A stretch of DNA of 64,000 nucleotides from Riemerella anatipestifer ATCC 11845 = DSM 15868 (lineage in GTDB: Bacteria > Bacteroidota > Bacteroidia > Flavobacteriales > Weeksellaceae). A model generated the notes under the pieces. That model was not told the origin of the DNA. It searched no databases and was given only the letters and a program-made list of their open reading frames with translations. Shown here piece by piece: positions 25,364-35,349 of the stretch; the first letter of the stretch is position 1, and the number at the start of each line of letters is the position of its first letter. Location: contig NC_017045.1 in assembly GCF_000252855.1 (NCBI RefSeq), forward strand, positions 744,001 to 808,000, given 5' to 3'. A program made the position numbers and the translations under genes.

Positions 25364-25909
25364 TTACTCTAAGTTTTGTTTATATAACACCCTTCCTATC
25401 TTATTTTGAAAAATTACAAATACAAAACCAAGTAAAGTTTTGATAGATTCAACTATTATTTCAGAATTCATTCCTATTGTTGTTAAATCATCATTTATAT
25501 TTCTATTCATATTTTTAAGTTTTAGAAAAATAAATAATTTATTTATCAATTCTGGAAGTGAGTCAAACAAAACCAGTATCCCAATTGAAAGAATTGCTAT
25601 TTGTAAAAGATTTTCGGAGTTAAGATTGCCAAAATCTATTTTTTCATCAAGAAATTTTGAAGGCTTAAATCTTTTTATAATTAAATCTGGGTTGATAATT
25701 AAAAAATAGAATACTAAAACAGTAAAAACTAAAGTGATAAACAAATAAATCCAAGTTTGTATAATTCCATTTTCTATATCAAAAGGAAAGAAAATATCAG
25801 CATTTATCAAATAATTGATTGACTGAGGAAAGATATTAAACGATAAGTTCACAACAGAATACAATCCAAATACTCTAAAAATAACTCTTAATAAATTTCT
25901 GATTTCCAT
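25364..25909 (-). CDS. Hypothetical membrane protein
   Basis: A 181-residue protein I do not recognise. Four hydrophobic segments are visible: around residues 8-30, WIYLFITLVFTVLVFYFLII near 52-71, LLQIAILSIGILVLFDSLPELI near 100-121, and IIVESIKTLLGFVFVIF near 150-166. The loops are short and polar. It begins 10 nt after the epimerase gene on the same strand, so it is probably the last gene of that operon. Base composition is more AT-rich than the genes upstream, compatible with recent acquisition. Confidence 0.6.
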   Translation of the reverse strand: MEIRNLLRVIFRVFGLYSVVNLSFNIFPQSINYLINADIFFPFDIENGIIQTWIYLFITLVFTVLVFYFLIINPDLIIKRFKPSKFLDEKIDFGNLNSENLLQIAILSIGILVLFDSLPELINKLFIFLKLKNMNRNINDDLTTIGMNSEIIVESIKTLLGFVFVIFQNKIGRVLYKQNLE

Positions 25910-25919
25910 AGTGATATTA

Positions 25920-26930
25920 TTATTTCCTACTCTTAATCCAATTTTTTAAATGAAAATCTATACTTTCCTCAACAGAAATAAATTTGTATTGAAGAAGACT
26001 TTTTATCTTTTCATTAGAAATGAGTATTTTTGAGTTTAAGGCATCAGTATTAGCTTTATTAAACAATTTCAATACTGGCAAAGCCCATCCTATAATTTTA
26101 GATAGAAAGCACCCTAAACGCCACAAATAAGATGGGAATATTTTAGCCGAAGACAAACCTAACCTTTTACGAACTAAATTAGCAACTTCAATGTAAGTTT
26201 TATTTTCAGAAATAAGTATAAATCTCTGCCCTGATGCTTTAGTTTCTTCCGCAAAAAGTTTTATGGCAATATCAGCAACATCTCTCACATCTACATAGCC
26301 CGTACTCCCTTTAAAACTAAAAGGTAATTTTTTAATATTATCAAATAAAACGCCACTACTCTGCTCCCAATTTCCAGAACCTATGATAACTCCTGGATTT
26401 ATCACCACCACATTCATTCCTTCCGCAGAAGCACGCCAAACTTCCATCTCCGAAAAATGCTTAGAAATAGCATAGCTAGAATGAGCCAATTTAGGATTAA
26501 AGTTAGATTCTTCATCAATGGCTTCAAACTCATTGGCAGCGTCTAAAACAGCGATGGAACTCACATATAAAAATTGCTCTACTGTTTTTTCTTCAGCAAT
26601 GTAAAGAAGATTTTTAGTCCCCTGTATATTAGTCTTATACATAGACTTTTTATCTCTAGGATGAAAACTTACCTTTGCAGCGGTATGATAGACTTGCTTA
26701 ACACCTTCTAAAGCCACTCTTAAAGAATCTAAATCCTCAAAATCTACCTCTACCCACTCTATTTTTTGATAATAATAATCTGCTTTATCCGTATAGAAAG
26801 AAAAAATATCTTTCAGTTTTTCTACTTGAGAACCACAACGCTTGGTAGCACGAACCTCTTGCTCTTGCTGAAGAAGTTTTAGAACAATAAGACTTCCCAA
26901 AATCCCTGTAGCTCCTGTAACTAATACCAT
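25920..26930 (-). CDS. NAD(P)-dependent epimerase/dehydratase (extended SDR)
   Basis: A 336-residue extended short-chain dehydrogenase. The Rossmann motif is VTGATGILGSLIV (residues 4-16, GxxGxxG), the catalytic pair is YAISK (Tyr-x3-Lys), and the upstream strand LYVSSIAVLD supplies the Ser. The resemblance is to dihydroflavonol-reductase/3-beta-HSD-like enzymes; the substrate is unknown. It follows the alpha/beta hydrolase gene by 11 nt. Confidence 0.88.
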   Translation of the reverse strand: MVLVTGATGILGSLIVLKLLQQEQEVRATKRCGSQVEKLKDIFSFYTDKADYYYQKIEWVEVDFEDLDSLRVALEGVKQVYHTAAKVSFHPRDKKSMYKTNIQGTKNLLYIAEEKTVEQFLYVSSIAVLDAANEFEAIDEESNFNPKLAHSSYAISKHFSEMEVWRASAEGMNVVVINPGVIIGSGNWEQSSGVLFDNIKKLPFSFKGSTGYVDVRDVADIAIKLFAEETKASGQRFILISENKTYIEVANLVRKRLGLSSAKIFPSYLWRLGCFLSKIIGWALPVLKLFNKANTDALNSKILISNEKIKSLLQYKFISVEESIDFHLKNWIKSRK

Positions 26931-26941
26931 AATTTTCTATA

Positions 26942-27727
26942 TTAAACTAAAAATTCTTTAACCACAGCGGCAAAATCTTTAGGGTTTTCGGCTTGTACCC
27001 AATGTCCTGCATTAGAAATTTTAATAATTTTAGCCTTTGGAAATTGTTGTTTTATCAAGAATTCATCTTGAGACAAGATATAATTAGACAAAGCCCCTCC
27101 AATGAAAAGTGTTTCTCCCTCAAATACACCAAATTTAATAGCATTCCCCACAAAATCACCATATTTTTCTGCTAAAGTGGCCAAATTAAACCTCCAATTA
27201 AGTTTTTTAGCTTCCGTCCAATAGAGGTTTTTAGCCAAGAACTGTATTACTGGTTTTTCTTTGATGTATTGAGCCAAATGTTCCTCTACCTCTTGGCGTG
27301 TACTCACGGTATCAAAATCTACCGTTTGCAATGCCTTAATAATCCCTTGATGGTGCGGTGGGTAAGATTTAGGTGCTATATCTACCACAATAAGTCGCTC
27401 TACTTTTTCGGGATATTTTACAGCAAACTGCATCACCGCCTTCCCTCCAAGAGAATGTCCTAAAAGATTTACTTTCTGCAAATTATGAGCAGACATATAA
27501 TTAAGAATGTCCTCTGCCAAATCATCGTGAGACATATTTTCGGAATGAAAACTTTTGCCATGATTTCTTAAATCTATCAAGTGAGTTGGCATTACTTCAC
27601 CAAAATCTCTCCCAAAGCCACCCCAATTATCTAGCATTCCAAATAAACCATGAAATACTAAAAGAGGTGTTGCTGATAGCTCTCCGCCGTATATTTTAGA
27701 ATGTAATATTTCTGTTTGATTTACCAT
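26942..27727 (-). CDS. Alpha/beta hydrolase (YbfF-like esterase)
   Basis: A 261-residue alpha/beta hydrolase. It has the oxyanion-hole region [14 protein letters not shown], the nucleophile elbow GHSLGG, an acid in the VVDIAP region or near the C-terminus, and the catalytic His in [10 protein letters not shown]. The closest pattern is the E. coli YbfF-type esterase family. The start overlaps the end of pdxJ by 7 bases, so translation is coupled to pdxJ; whether it has a role in vitamin B6 metabolism is not shown by sequence. Confidence 0.88.
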   Translation of the reverse strand: MVNQTEILHSKIYGGELSATPLLVFHGLFGMLDNWGGFGRDFGEVMPTHLIDLRNHGKSFHSENMSHDDLAEDILNYMSAHNLQKVNLLGHSLGGKAVMQFAVKYPEKVERLIVVDIAPKSYPPHHQGIIKALQTVDFDTVSTRQEVEEHLAQYIKEKPVIQFLAKNLYWTEAKKLNWRFNLATLAEKYGDFVGNAIKFGVFEGETLFIGGALSNYILSQDEFLIKQQFPKAKIIKISNAGHWVQAENPKDFAAVVKEFLV

Positions 27728-28440
27728 TTTGCTAATCTTTTAAGGTAACTTTGAATTGTATTTTCTAGTCCCAAATAAAGAGCTTCTGAGATAAGGGCAT
27801 GTCCAATGGAAACCTCTAACAAGTTAGGTATTTCATCTGAAAAATACTTTAAGTTTTCTAAACTCAAATCGTGCCCCGCATTGATGCCCAAACCGTTATT
27901 TATCGCTTCTTCTGCTGTTTTGATATAAGGCAATATGGCTTGTTCTCTATTTTTAGTATAACCTTTGGCATAAGCCTCTGTGTAGAGTTCTATCCTATCC
28001 GTGCCTGTCTCAGCCGCGTATTTTACCATCTCTGGATTAGGGTCTAAAAAGATAGAAGTTCTTATCCCTTCTGCTTTAAATTCAGCTATAACATTTTTTA
28101 AAAAATCTAAATGCATTTTACAATCCCACCCTGCATTAGAAGTAATGGCATCATCTGCATCTGGCACCAATGTTACCTGCTCTGGCTTTACCTCCAACAC
28201 CATATCTATAAACGGACGATGAGGATTCCCTTCAATGTTAAACTCGGTAGTTACCAATGGTTTCAAATCGTACACATCTTTTCTTGTAATATGTCTTTCA
28301 TCTGGTCTTGGATGTATGGTAATTCCTTGTGCTCCAAATTTTTGAGCATCTATCGCCACCTGAGTTACACTCGGCACATCGCCACCTCTAGCATTTCTAA
28401 GAGTGGCTATTTTATTTATATTTACGCTTAGTTTGGTCAT
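27721..28440 (-). CDS. pdxJ: Pyridoxine 5'-phosphate synthase
   Basis: A 239-residue PdxJ of normal length that condenses 1-deoxyxylulose 5-phosphate with 3-amino-2-oxopropyl phosphate in the DXP-dependent vitamin B6 pathway. Conserved blocks are [29 protein letters not shown] (catalytic His), [23 protein letters not shown] and [13 protein letters not shown]. It begins 25 nt after the mechanosensitive channel gene and overlaps the esterase gene downstream, so it is central to a minus-strand operon. Confidence 0.95.
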   Translation of the reverse strand: MTKLSVNINKIATLRNARGGDVPSVTQVAIDAQKFGAQGITIHPRPDERHITRKDVYDLKPLVTTEFNIEGNPHRPFIDMVLEVKPEQVTLVPDADDAITSNAGWDCKMHLDFLKNVIAEFKAEGIRTSIFLDPNPEMVKYAAETGTDRIELYTEAYAKGYTKNREQAILPYIKTAEEAINNGLGINAGHDLSLENLKYFSDEIPNLLEVSIGHALISEALYLGLENTIQSYLKRLAKW

Positions 28441-28465
28441 TATTTTATATTATTGATATTTAACA

Positions 28466-29728
28466 TTATACTTTGATACTGACTTGCATTACCTCCAAAT
28501 CAAACACCTGTGCAGCCACGAGAAGATGGTCAAAAATATCAGCTTGTATCTGCTCGTAATTTTCCCACTTAGAATTATTGGTAAAACAGTAAATTTCCAA
28601 AGGAAGTCCTTGGGCTGTAATTTCTAACTGTCTTACCATCAGCGGACTTTCTTGTTCTATATTATCATTATTTTTTAAATAATTAAGAGCGTACACTCTA
28701 AATGTACCAATATTGGTAAGTTGTGGCCCATTGATAATTTCAGAAGAGTTAGCAATTCTCTTTTTTGCTTCTGAAATTTTAGCATTTTTTTCTTCTAAAT
28801 AGTCTTTAACTAGGTTAATTTTAGACAGCTTCGCCATCATTTCATCATCTATAAACTTGAATGATTTAATATTGAAAATAATGGCTTTTTTTATTCTCCT
28901 AGTATTAGTTTCAGACATTATCTGAAGATTCTTAATCTCTGTAGAAAGCAGGTCGTAAGTAGGTATGGTAGATACTGTTTTATCAAAATTCTGAATCTTT
29001 GTTGTCAATAGGTTAATGTCTTCTATTGTACCTTCAATGTTATACTTCGGGATTCCTATCCAATCACCTACTTTTAGATTTCTAGAGGTAGACACATGAA
29101 TGCCTGTAACAAAACCCAAAATAGTATCTCTAAAGACAAGAAGTATTACCGCCGTCATTGCCCCTAAACTACCTAAAATAGTAGACGCCTTGATATGAAA
29201 TAGCACCGAAACTCCTACAAAAATAAATATAATATAACCTAATATTTTGAGGGATTGTGTAACGGCTCTAATACCTGTAATTCGATAAAAATCTCCTTTA
29301 AAAACATAGTATTTTTCGGTGGTTTTAAGCAGCCTAAAATACAGTATAGCAAACGCTAGTACAAACATTAACGAAAAGAATGTTTCTAAAATACTATGAC
29401 TTTTAGGGTGTCTATAGAAAATAGAATAAATCATTTCCTGAGTAATTCTAATAGCAAAAAAATGAGCTACCGAATTTAAAATTTTACTCTCATAAAAAGC
29501 TCTAAGAATTGGTTTTTGTGTGTACTTTCTAAAAACTAAAAATAAAGCGTTAAATGAAATTTTAAATAAAAAATCCAAGGCAACCAATATCACTAAAAGT
29601 AAGAATAGTTTTGCTGTTATTTGACACAACAAAATAAATCCATCAGGCATCTCTGCCTTTATCCAAAAATGAATTTGATCACTTATTTTTTGTAAAAAAT
29701 CTTTGGTATCTTTTATCTCCTCATTCAT
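28466..29728 (-). CDS. MscS-family mechanosensitive ion channel (YbdG-like)
   Basis: A 420-residue membrane protein with several N-terminal helices, the pore-lining segment ILGSLGAMTAVILLVFRDTI, then the MscS beta domain (LKVGDWIGIPKYNIEGTIEDINLLTTKIQ). The length and the long N-terminus fit the YbdG/MscM branch. I place the start at the ATG at 29728 (MNEEIKDTKD). The longer reading from 29788 would begin upstream of an excellent -7 box at 29741-29734, which is 5 nt before this ATG. It heads the operon with pdxJ. Confidence 0.9.
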   Translation of the reverse strand: MNEEIKDTKDFLQKISDQIHFWIKAEMPDGFILLCQITAKLFLLLVILVALDFLFKISFNALFLVFRKYTQKPILRAFYESKILNSVAHFFAIRITQEMIYSIFYRHPKSHSILETFFSLMFVLAFAILYFRLLKTTEKYYVFKGDFYRITGIRAVTQSLKILGYIIFIFVGVSVLFHIKASTILGSLGAMTAVILLVFRDTILGFVTGIHVSTSRNLKVGDWIGIPKYNIEGTIEDINLLTTKIQNFDKTVSTIPTYDLLSTEIKNLQIMSETNTRRIKKAIIFNIKSFKFIDDEMMAKLSKINLVKDYLEEKNAKISEAKKRIANSSEIINGPQLTNIGTFRVYALNYLKNNDNIEQESPLMVRQLEITAQGLPLEIYCFTNNSKWENYEQIQADIFDHLLVAAQVFDLEVMQVSIKV

Positions 29729-29733
29729 ATTGG

Positions 29734-29741
29734 CAAAAATA
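29734..29741 (-). promoter_or_regulatory. Leaderless-type promoter of the MscS-family gene
   Basis: TATTTTTG on the minus strand, 5 nt before the ATG at 29728. It decides the start codon. Confidence 0.6.
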
Positions 29742-29801
29742 AGAAAATAGGTTTGTTTAGATGGTACTAAATATGTACTTTTAACCAAATTTTATAGTAT
29801 T

Positions 29802-30287
29802 ATGACAACTCAAGATTGGGTAACTATTATTAGTATCATTATGGTCATTATTGGTATACTAGGAACTATACTTCCTGTATTACCTGGTATTTTATTAAGT
29901 TTTGCAGGAGTACTACTCTACAAATTTGGTACTGATGCCAATCTATCCATGATATATATTTGGACTTTTGGACTTCTATCTTTAGCCTCTTTAGTTCTAA
30001 ATTACTTTATTCCAGCAAAGCTAAACAAACGCTATGGAGGCACTAAATGGGGTAGCATTGGCTCTATTGTAGGAACTTTAGTAGGATTTTTTCTACCAAT
30101 CCCTTTTGGGTTTTTAATTGGTATGTTTCTAGGAGTTTTTATTGGGGAAATGTTACATGATAGCAAAAACTACCTCAAAGCCTACAATTCTACCAAAGGG
30201 GCTTTTATAGGGTTTCTTGCGAGTAGTTTATTTAATTTCTCCCTTGGGGTAGCTATGCTATTTGTAGTGCTATGGGATTACTTTTAA
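29802..30287 (+). CDS. DUF456 family membrane protein
   Basis: A 161-residue protein made almost entirely of hydrophobic helices with Gly-rich turns: IISIIMVIIGILGTILPVLPGILLS, then a YGGTKWGSIGSIVGTLVGFFLP segment and a C-terminal helix. The pattern VLPGxxLxxxG and GxxxGxxxGxFxGxxxGE is characteristic of DUF456. Function is unknown. It is divergent from the MscS gene, and a terminator follows. Confidence 0.88.
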   Translation: MTTQDWVTIISIIMVIIGILGTILPVLPGILLSFAGVLLYKFGTDANLSMIYIWTFGLLSLASLVLNYFIPAKLNKRYGGTKWGSIGSIVGTLVGFFLPIPFGFLIGMFLGVFIGEMLHDSKNYLKAYNSTKGAFIGFLASSLFNFSLGVAMLFVVLWDYF

Positions 30288-30300
30288 AATTTAGTGTAAA

Positions 30301-30343
30301 AGCCTTTTAAGTTTTTAATAAATGGAAACTCAAAAGGCTATTT
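30301..30343 (+). terminator. Terminator after the DUF456 gene
   Basis: Stem AGCCTTTT / AAAAGGCT extended by AGTTT / AAACT with a one-base bulge on each side, followed by a T-rich tail. It lies between convergent genes and may act in both directions. Confidence 0.7.
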
Positions 30344-30367
30344 ATGATACATTAAATTTTAATCATT

Positions 30368-32389
30368 CTATCCAAAAGCTCTTTTCAATAAACTTTCAAC
30401 TTTAGGCTCTCTTCCTCTAAAGTTTTTATACAAAATCATAGGATTTATAGTGCCTCCACTGGATAAAAGTTGTTTGTACTTTTGGGCTATCTCTTGATTA
30501 AAAATCCCATTTTCTTTAAAATATTGAAACGCATCTGCATCTAAAACTTCTGCCCATTTGTAGGAATAATAACCCGCTGCATAACCTCCTTGAAAAATAT
30601 GAGAGAAGCTAGGGCTTACTGCTGTTTCAGAATGAATTGGATAAAGCTGAGTAACAGCCATTACCTTATCTTCAAAGTCTTTTATTTTCAACTTCTTCTC
30701 GCCCGAAAAATGAGTTGTATGATAATGCATATCCAACAATCCAAAGCCTAACTGTCTAAGTGTCTGATAGCCTTCCATAAAGTTTTTAGATTGAGCTATT
30801 TTATCTATCTTTTCATTAGATAGAACCTCTCCTGTTTTATAATGTTTAGCAAAAGTTTTAAGAAACTCTGCCTCGTAACAATAATTTTCTAAAAACTGAG
30901 AGGGTAACTCTACAAAATCCCATTTCACAGAAGTTCCAGATAAATTAGGATATTGTGTATTAGCTAAAATACCGTGCAAAGCATGTCCAAACTCATGGAA
31001 TAAAGTAGTAACCTCTTGAAAAGTAAGTAAACTAGGTGTATCAGCCGCAGGTTTAGTAAAGTTACACACTACCGAAATATGTGGACGATGATTCTCATTC
31101 CCCTCTTTATATTGATTTCTATAACTCGTCATCCACGCTCCAGCTCGCTTGCCTTTTCTTGGATGATAATCTACATAAAGAAGTGCTTTATAAACACCTT
31201 GTTCTGTAACTTTATAAGTCTTTATTTCAGGATGATACTTTGAAATATCAGTTATTTCTTCAAACTCTAATCCAAATATATTTTTTGATAAATCAAACAC
31301 CGCTTGTTCTACTTTATCTAACTGAAAATAAGGTTTGAGTTCCTCATCACTCAAGTCAAACTTTTGCTTTCTTAATTTTTCAGCATAGAAAGCGTGGTCG
31401 TAATTTTGAATATCAGTAATCCCATCTTTTTCGGCTAAAACTTTTAATTCTTCTATTTCTTTTAAAGCATAGGGTTTTGCCTTTTCTAAAAGTTCATTCA
31501 GAAAAGAAAACACCTCTACTGAAGACTTAGCCATTCTCTCTTCCAAAACATAGGTCGCATAATTTTCATACCCTAATAGATTCGCCTTTTTTTGCCTTAG
31601 AAGCACAATCTCTTCGATCAATTTTTGATTATCAAACTCTCCCTCATCAAAAGCTTTTTTACCATTAGCTACAGCTAACTCCTTTCTTAAAGCTCTATCT
31701 TCTGCATAGGTCATCAGTGGTAAATAACTAGGATATTGTAGTGTAATTACATAGCCTTCCAATCCTCTACTTTTAGCCTCTTCTTGATACTGATTTAAAA
31801 CATCATGGGGAATTCCCTTAAGCTTATCTACATCTGTAATATGTTTAAAATAATCGTTAGTAGCTGCTAATACATTTTGCCCAAATTTCAAAGATTTTAT
31901 AGCCAAATCTTTATTGATGACCTCTAACTTCTTTTTATCCACCTCACTCAATAAAGCTCCATTACGAACAAACCCTTTATAGGTTTGTTCTAACAACATC
32001 GTTTGTTCCTCATTCAAATCTAAATTCTGCTTAGAGTCATACACAGACTTAACTCGTAAAAAAAGTCTGTGATTTTGAAAAATTTTAGATGAAAACTCTG
32101 TAAGAAGAGGAGAAACCTCTTGCGCTATCTTTTGTAACTCATCATTTGTTTCTGCCGAATTAAGATTGAAAAACAAATTAGACACTACATCTAACTGTTT
32201 TCCAGAATAAGACATAGCTTCTATAGTATTTTCAAAACTAGGAGCTTCACTATTGTCAGTGATATTTTTTATTTCTTCTTCAGTAGATTTTATCAACTCA
32301 ATAAATGCTGGCAGAAAGTCAGCTTCTTTTATTAAATCAAAAGGTACTGATTGGTAGTTTGTATTAAACTCTTTTAAAAGTAGATTCAT
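30368..32389 (-). CDS. M3 family oligopeptidase (Dcp/PrlC-like)
   Basis: A 673-residue cytosolic-type zinc peptidase without a signal peptide. The catalytic motif TTLFHEFGHALHGIL contains HExxH, and the downstream ENYCYEAEFL region supplies the third ligand Glu. GYAAGYYSYKWAEVLDADAF near the C-terminus is the family's substrate-binding Tyr block. It should degrade short peptides, including signal-peptide fragments. Single gene, convergent with the DUF456 gene. Confidence 0.93.
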   Translation of the reverse strand: MNLLLKEFNTNYQSVPFDLIKEADFLPAFIELIKSTEEEIKNITDNSEAPSFENTIEAMSYSGKQLDVVSNLFFNLNSAETNDELQKIAQEVSPLLTEFSSKIFQNHRLFLRVKSVYDSKQNLDLNEEQTMLLEQTYKGFVRNGALLSEVDKKKLEVINKDLAIKSLKFGQNVLAATNDYFKHITDVDKLKGIPHDVLNQYQEEAKSRGLEGYVITLQYPSYLPLMTYAEDRALRKELAVANGKKAFDEGEFDNQKLIEEIVLLRQKKANLLGYENYATYVLEERMAKSSVEVFSFLNELLEKAKPYALKEIEELKVLAEKDGITDIQNYDHAFYAEKLRKQKFDLSDEELKPYFQLDKVEQAVFDLSKNIFGLEFEEITDISKYHPEIKTYKVTEQGVYKALLYVDYHPRKGKRAGAWMTSYRNQYKEGNENHRPHISVVCNFTKPAADTPSLLTFQEVTTLFHEFGHALHGILANTQYPNLSGTSVKWDFVELPSQFLENYCYEAEFLKTFAKHYKTGEVLSNEKIDKIAQSKNFMEGYQTLRQLGFGLLDMHYHTTHFSGEKKLKIKDFEDKVMAVTQLYPIHSETAVSPSFSHIFQGGYAAGYYSYKWAEVLDADAFQYFKENGIFNQEIAQKYKQLLSSGGTINPMILYKNFRGREPKVESLLKRAFG

Positions 32390-32435
32390 TTTTATACTAT
32401 TAATTCTATTGTTACAAAGTTACAACTAAAAAAGA

Positions 32436-32466
32436 AAAGCTGTCTCACGATTGTGAGACAGCTTTC
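32436..32466 (-). terminator. Terminator of the ompA pair
   Basis: Perfect 13-bp stem AAAGCTGTCTCAC / GTGAGACAGCTTT with a 4-nt loop and a T-rich tail on the minus strand, about 20 nt after the last ompA-type stop. Confidence 0.85.
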
Positions 32467-32488
32467 CATATTTTTAACATAGTTAAAT

Positions 32489-33910
32489 TTATTTTACTTC
32501 AAAATAGACTCTTCTATTAGCTTCATTCTTCCATTCTGGACACTTCGTAGCTGGGTTACATTCTGGATATTTAAGATCATTCTTACCTCTACCCTCTGCT
32601 TTCAAGACAGATGCAGAAACTCCTTTATTAACCAAATATTTCACTACTGAATTAGCTCTTCTCTTAGAAAGATTTAAATTATATGAAGCCGAACCCCTAG
32701 TATCTGTAGCTCCTACTACCACCAAATACTGCTTACTTAAACCCATTCCTTTTATGATATTCGCTGCATTATCCAACTTACCAAAAGACTGTGGTCTAAT
32801 AACATCACTGTTTAATGCAAACTCTATACCTTCAAAATCTCTATTAACTTCCTTAACCTGTTGTGACTCCTCTGGACAACCATTGTTAGAAACTGGACCC
32901 GGTACTGTTACACACTTATCGTATAAATCTATTACACCATCTAAATCCACATCTAATGCTACCCCTGCTCCATCTACTCTTGCTCCTGCCGGTGTATCTA
33001 ATTGTCTGTCCCAATCATCACATACACCATCATTATCAGAATCACCACTCTTACATACTTCTACTGCCGGGGCTACCGTCGCTAAGTCTAACTTATTGTA
33101 AATCTCTTGTAATGGATCATGCCACATCAAATGAGAAACATGCTTACCTAACTTAAGAGACATACCCAACGTAGCATTGAAGAAATTATCAGAAACCTGA
33201 TCTTCTCTTTTATTTCTTTCACTATATTGAGATCCTCCTCCATCAAACTCATCATCTCCTGTCACCACATACATTAATCTAGTCTCTAGGTCAACCCTTC
33301 TTGACACCTTAAACTTAACGCCTGCTCCTGCCTGTCCAAATAATGAAGTAAATCTAAACGGTTTAACCTCTGTCATCAGTCTTTGATTACCTCCATTAAC
33401 CTCTGAATATGCTCTATAAGCCAACGTCCCTACTCCTGCATAACCGTGAATCGCCCATCTATAATTAGAATGATTATCTACTCTCCTTAAAATATTAGAA
33501 AAATTAATATCTCCTAATAAAGATATTGCATCATATTGAGTTCTAGCCGCATATCCTGTGCCTGTATTCTTTGTGTTGTATGCTCCCTGTCTAGTCTCTC
33601 CTCTATCATACTGAAGGTTTAAACCAAAGGCATGAGTAATTGCCTTATCTACACTCACATAAGCCGAATATCCAAAAAGGTTCTTACCGTTTCCATTCTT
33701 AATAGAAGTTACATCCGCAGATTGTACAAATGGTACACCAGCTCCTGCTGATATAGACCAATCATTAAATCTCTTAACTTTTTGCGTAAAAGGTTCTACA
33801 TGACTAGACCCTGAAGAAAAGGTATTAGGATATTTATTTGTCGTTTCTTGTGCTCCTAATAACATCGGTAAACTTAATGCTAAAGCAACACTTGCTATAT
33901 TTCTTCTCAT
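32489..33910 (-). CDS. OmpA-family outer-membrane protein, downstream copy
   Basis: A 473-residue protein: signal peptide, an N-terminal eight-strand-type barrel (FNDWSISAGAGVPFVQSADVTS through the GMSLKLGKHVSHLMWHDPLQ region, about residues 45-260), a calcium-binding thrombospondin type 3-like linker (DSDNDGVCDDWD, DVDLDGVIDLYDKC) and a C-terminal OmpA domain that holds peptidoglycan (GATDTRGSASYNLNLSKRRANSVVKYL). A Cys pair lies in CNPATKC near the end. It begins 17 nt after the upstream paralog. In related pathogens OmpA is a dominant surface antigen. Confidence 0.92.
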   Translation of the reverse strand: MRRNIASVALALSLPMLLGAQETTNKYPNTFSSGSSHVEPFTQKVKRFNDWSISAGAGVPFVQSADVTSIKNGNGKNLFGYSAYVSVDKAITHAFGLNLQYDRGETRQGAYNTKNTGTGYAARTQYDAISLLGDINFSNILRRVDNHSNYRWAIHGYAGVGTLAYRAYSEVNGGNQRLMTEVKPFRFTSLFGQAGAGVKFKVSRRVDLETRLMYVVTGDDEFDGGGSQYSERNKREDQVSDNFFNATLGMSLKLGKHVSHLMWHDPLQEIYNKLDLATVAPAVEVCKSGDSDNDGVCDDWDRQLDTPAGARVDGAGVALDVDLDGVIDLYDKCVTVPGPVSNNGCPEESQQVKEVNRDFEGIEFALNSDVIRPQSFGKLDNAANIIKGMGLSKQYLVVVGATDTRGSASYNLNLSKRRANSVVKYLVNKGVSASVLKAEGRGKNDLKYPECNPATKCPEWKNEANRRVYFEVK

Positions 33911-33927
33911 AATTTTATTTTATTAAT

Positions 33928-35349
33928 TTATTTTTCTGAGAAGTATACTCTTCTGTTAGCTTCATTCTTCCATTCTGGACACTTCGTAGCTGGGTTACAT
34001 TCTGGATATTTAAGATCTTCTTGACCTCTACCTTCTGCCACCAACATTGATGTAGAAACTCCCTTGTTAACCAAATATTTCACTACTGCATCAGCTCTCC
34101 TTTGAGATAACTTCTTATTGTAAGATGCTGAACCCCTCGTATCTGTAGCACCTATAACTAAATACTGCTTAGAAGTATTCATCCCCTTTATGATATTAGC
34201 TGCATTATCCAACTTGCCAAAAGACTGTGGTCTAATAACGTCACTGTTTAATGCAAACTCTATACCTTCAAAGTTCTTGTTAACTTCTGCTACTTGTGCA
34301 ACTTCGTTTCTCTCCTCTGGACAACCATTGTTAGAAACTGGACCCGGTACTGTTACACACTTATCGTATAAATCTATTACACCATCTAAATCCACATCTA
34401 ATGCTACCCCTGCTCCATCTACTCTTGCTCCTGCCGGTGTATCTAATTGTCTGTCCCAATCATCACATACACCATCATTATCCTTGTCACCATTTTCACA
34501 AACAGTATAGTCTAAAGGAGCTCCTAATGCATTAACTCTAGACTCTAAATATTCCAAAGGATCATGCCAAGTTAAATGAGACACATGCTTACCTAGCTTA
34601 AATGTAAGTCCTAAATTAGCCGTAAACATATTGTCTGAGTTAGTTCTTCTTATATTATTATATGGATAGTCAGAAGACGTGTTATTCCAGCCTCCTCCAT
34701 CAAACTCATCATCTCCTGACATTATGTACATTAACCTTGCTTCTATATCTACCAGTTTAGACACTTTATACTTAAGACCAGCTCCTGCCTGATAAAAGAA
34801 AGAAGCTATATCCAAATTTTGCTCAATAACCTCCCGATTATTCCATCTTGAAGATTTATCTTCCAAGTAAGTTTTATACCCTTGTAAACCAATACCTGCA
34901 TAACCGTGTAATGCCCATCTGTACGGAGAATTATTATCCACTCTTCTTAAGAGATTAGAAAAATTAAAATCACCCAGTAAAGACACCTGCTTATACTTAG
35001 TATTTGCTTCAGCAACACCATATTCCGGTTTAAGCATTGCTTTTTGATTCGTTTGCCCTTGCTGATACTGAAGACTTAGCCCAAATGTATGAGAAATCTG
35101 CTTATCTAAACTCACATAAGCATTCCAACCAAAATTAACTTTATTTCCATAGAAAGAAGTTAAGTCAGCAGATTGCATAAAGGCTCCACCTCCTCCGACA
35201 GAGATAGACCAATCGTTAAATAAACGAGATTTGTTGTCAAACTTTTTTACAGAAGTTGCCCCTGAAGAAAAAGTGTTAGGATACTTAACCGTATCCTGAG
35301 AATACATCACGGCAGGAAGAGCCAATAACGCTAATAAATTAAATTTCAT
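33928..35349 (-). CDS. OmpA-family outer-membrane protein, upstream copy
   Basis: A 473-residue paralog of the following gene with the same three-part layout: barrel, DxDxDG calcium linker, OmpA-like peptidoglycan-binding domain. The barrels have diverged clearly, but 171 bp encoding the linker (34312-34482) are identical to the neighbour at 32867-33037. Its start codon overlaps the folK stop as ATGA (35346-35349), so translation is coupled to a folate enzyme, an odd partnership. The signal peptide is MKFNLLALLALPAVMYSQ. Confidence 0.92.
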   Translation of the reverse strand: MKFNLLALLALPAVMYSQDTVKYPNTFSSGATSVKKFDNKSRLFNDWSISVGGGGAFMQSADLTSFYGNKVNFGWNAYVSLDKQISHTFGLSLQYQQGQTNQKAMLKPEYGVAEANTKYKQVSLLGDFNFSNLLRRVDNNSPYRWALHGYAGIGLQGYKTYLEDKSSRWNNREVIEQNLDIASFFYQAGAGLKYKVSKLVDIEARLMYIMSGDDEFDGGGWNNTSSDYPYNNIRRTNSDNMFTANLGLTFKLGKHVSHLTWHDPLEYLESRVNALGAPLDYTVCENGDKDNDGVCDDWDRQLDTPAGARVDGAGVALDVDLDGVIDLYDKCVTVPGPVSNNGCPEERNEVAQVAEVNKNFEGIEFALNSDVIRPQSFGKLDNAANIIKGMNTSKQYLVIGATDTRGSASYNKKLSQRRADAVVKYLVNKGVSTSMLVAEGRGQEDLKYPECNPATKCPEWKNEANRRVYFSEK

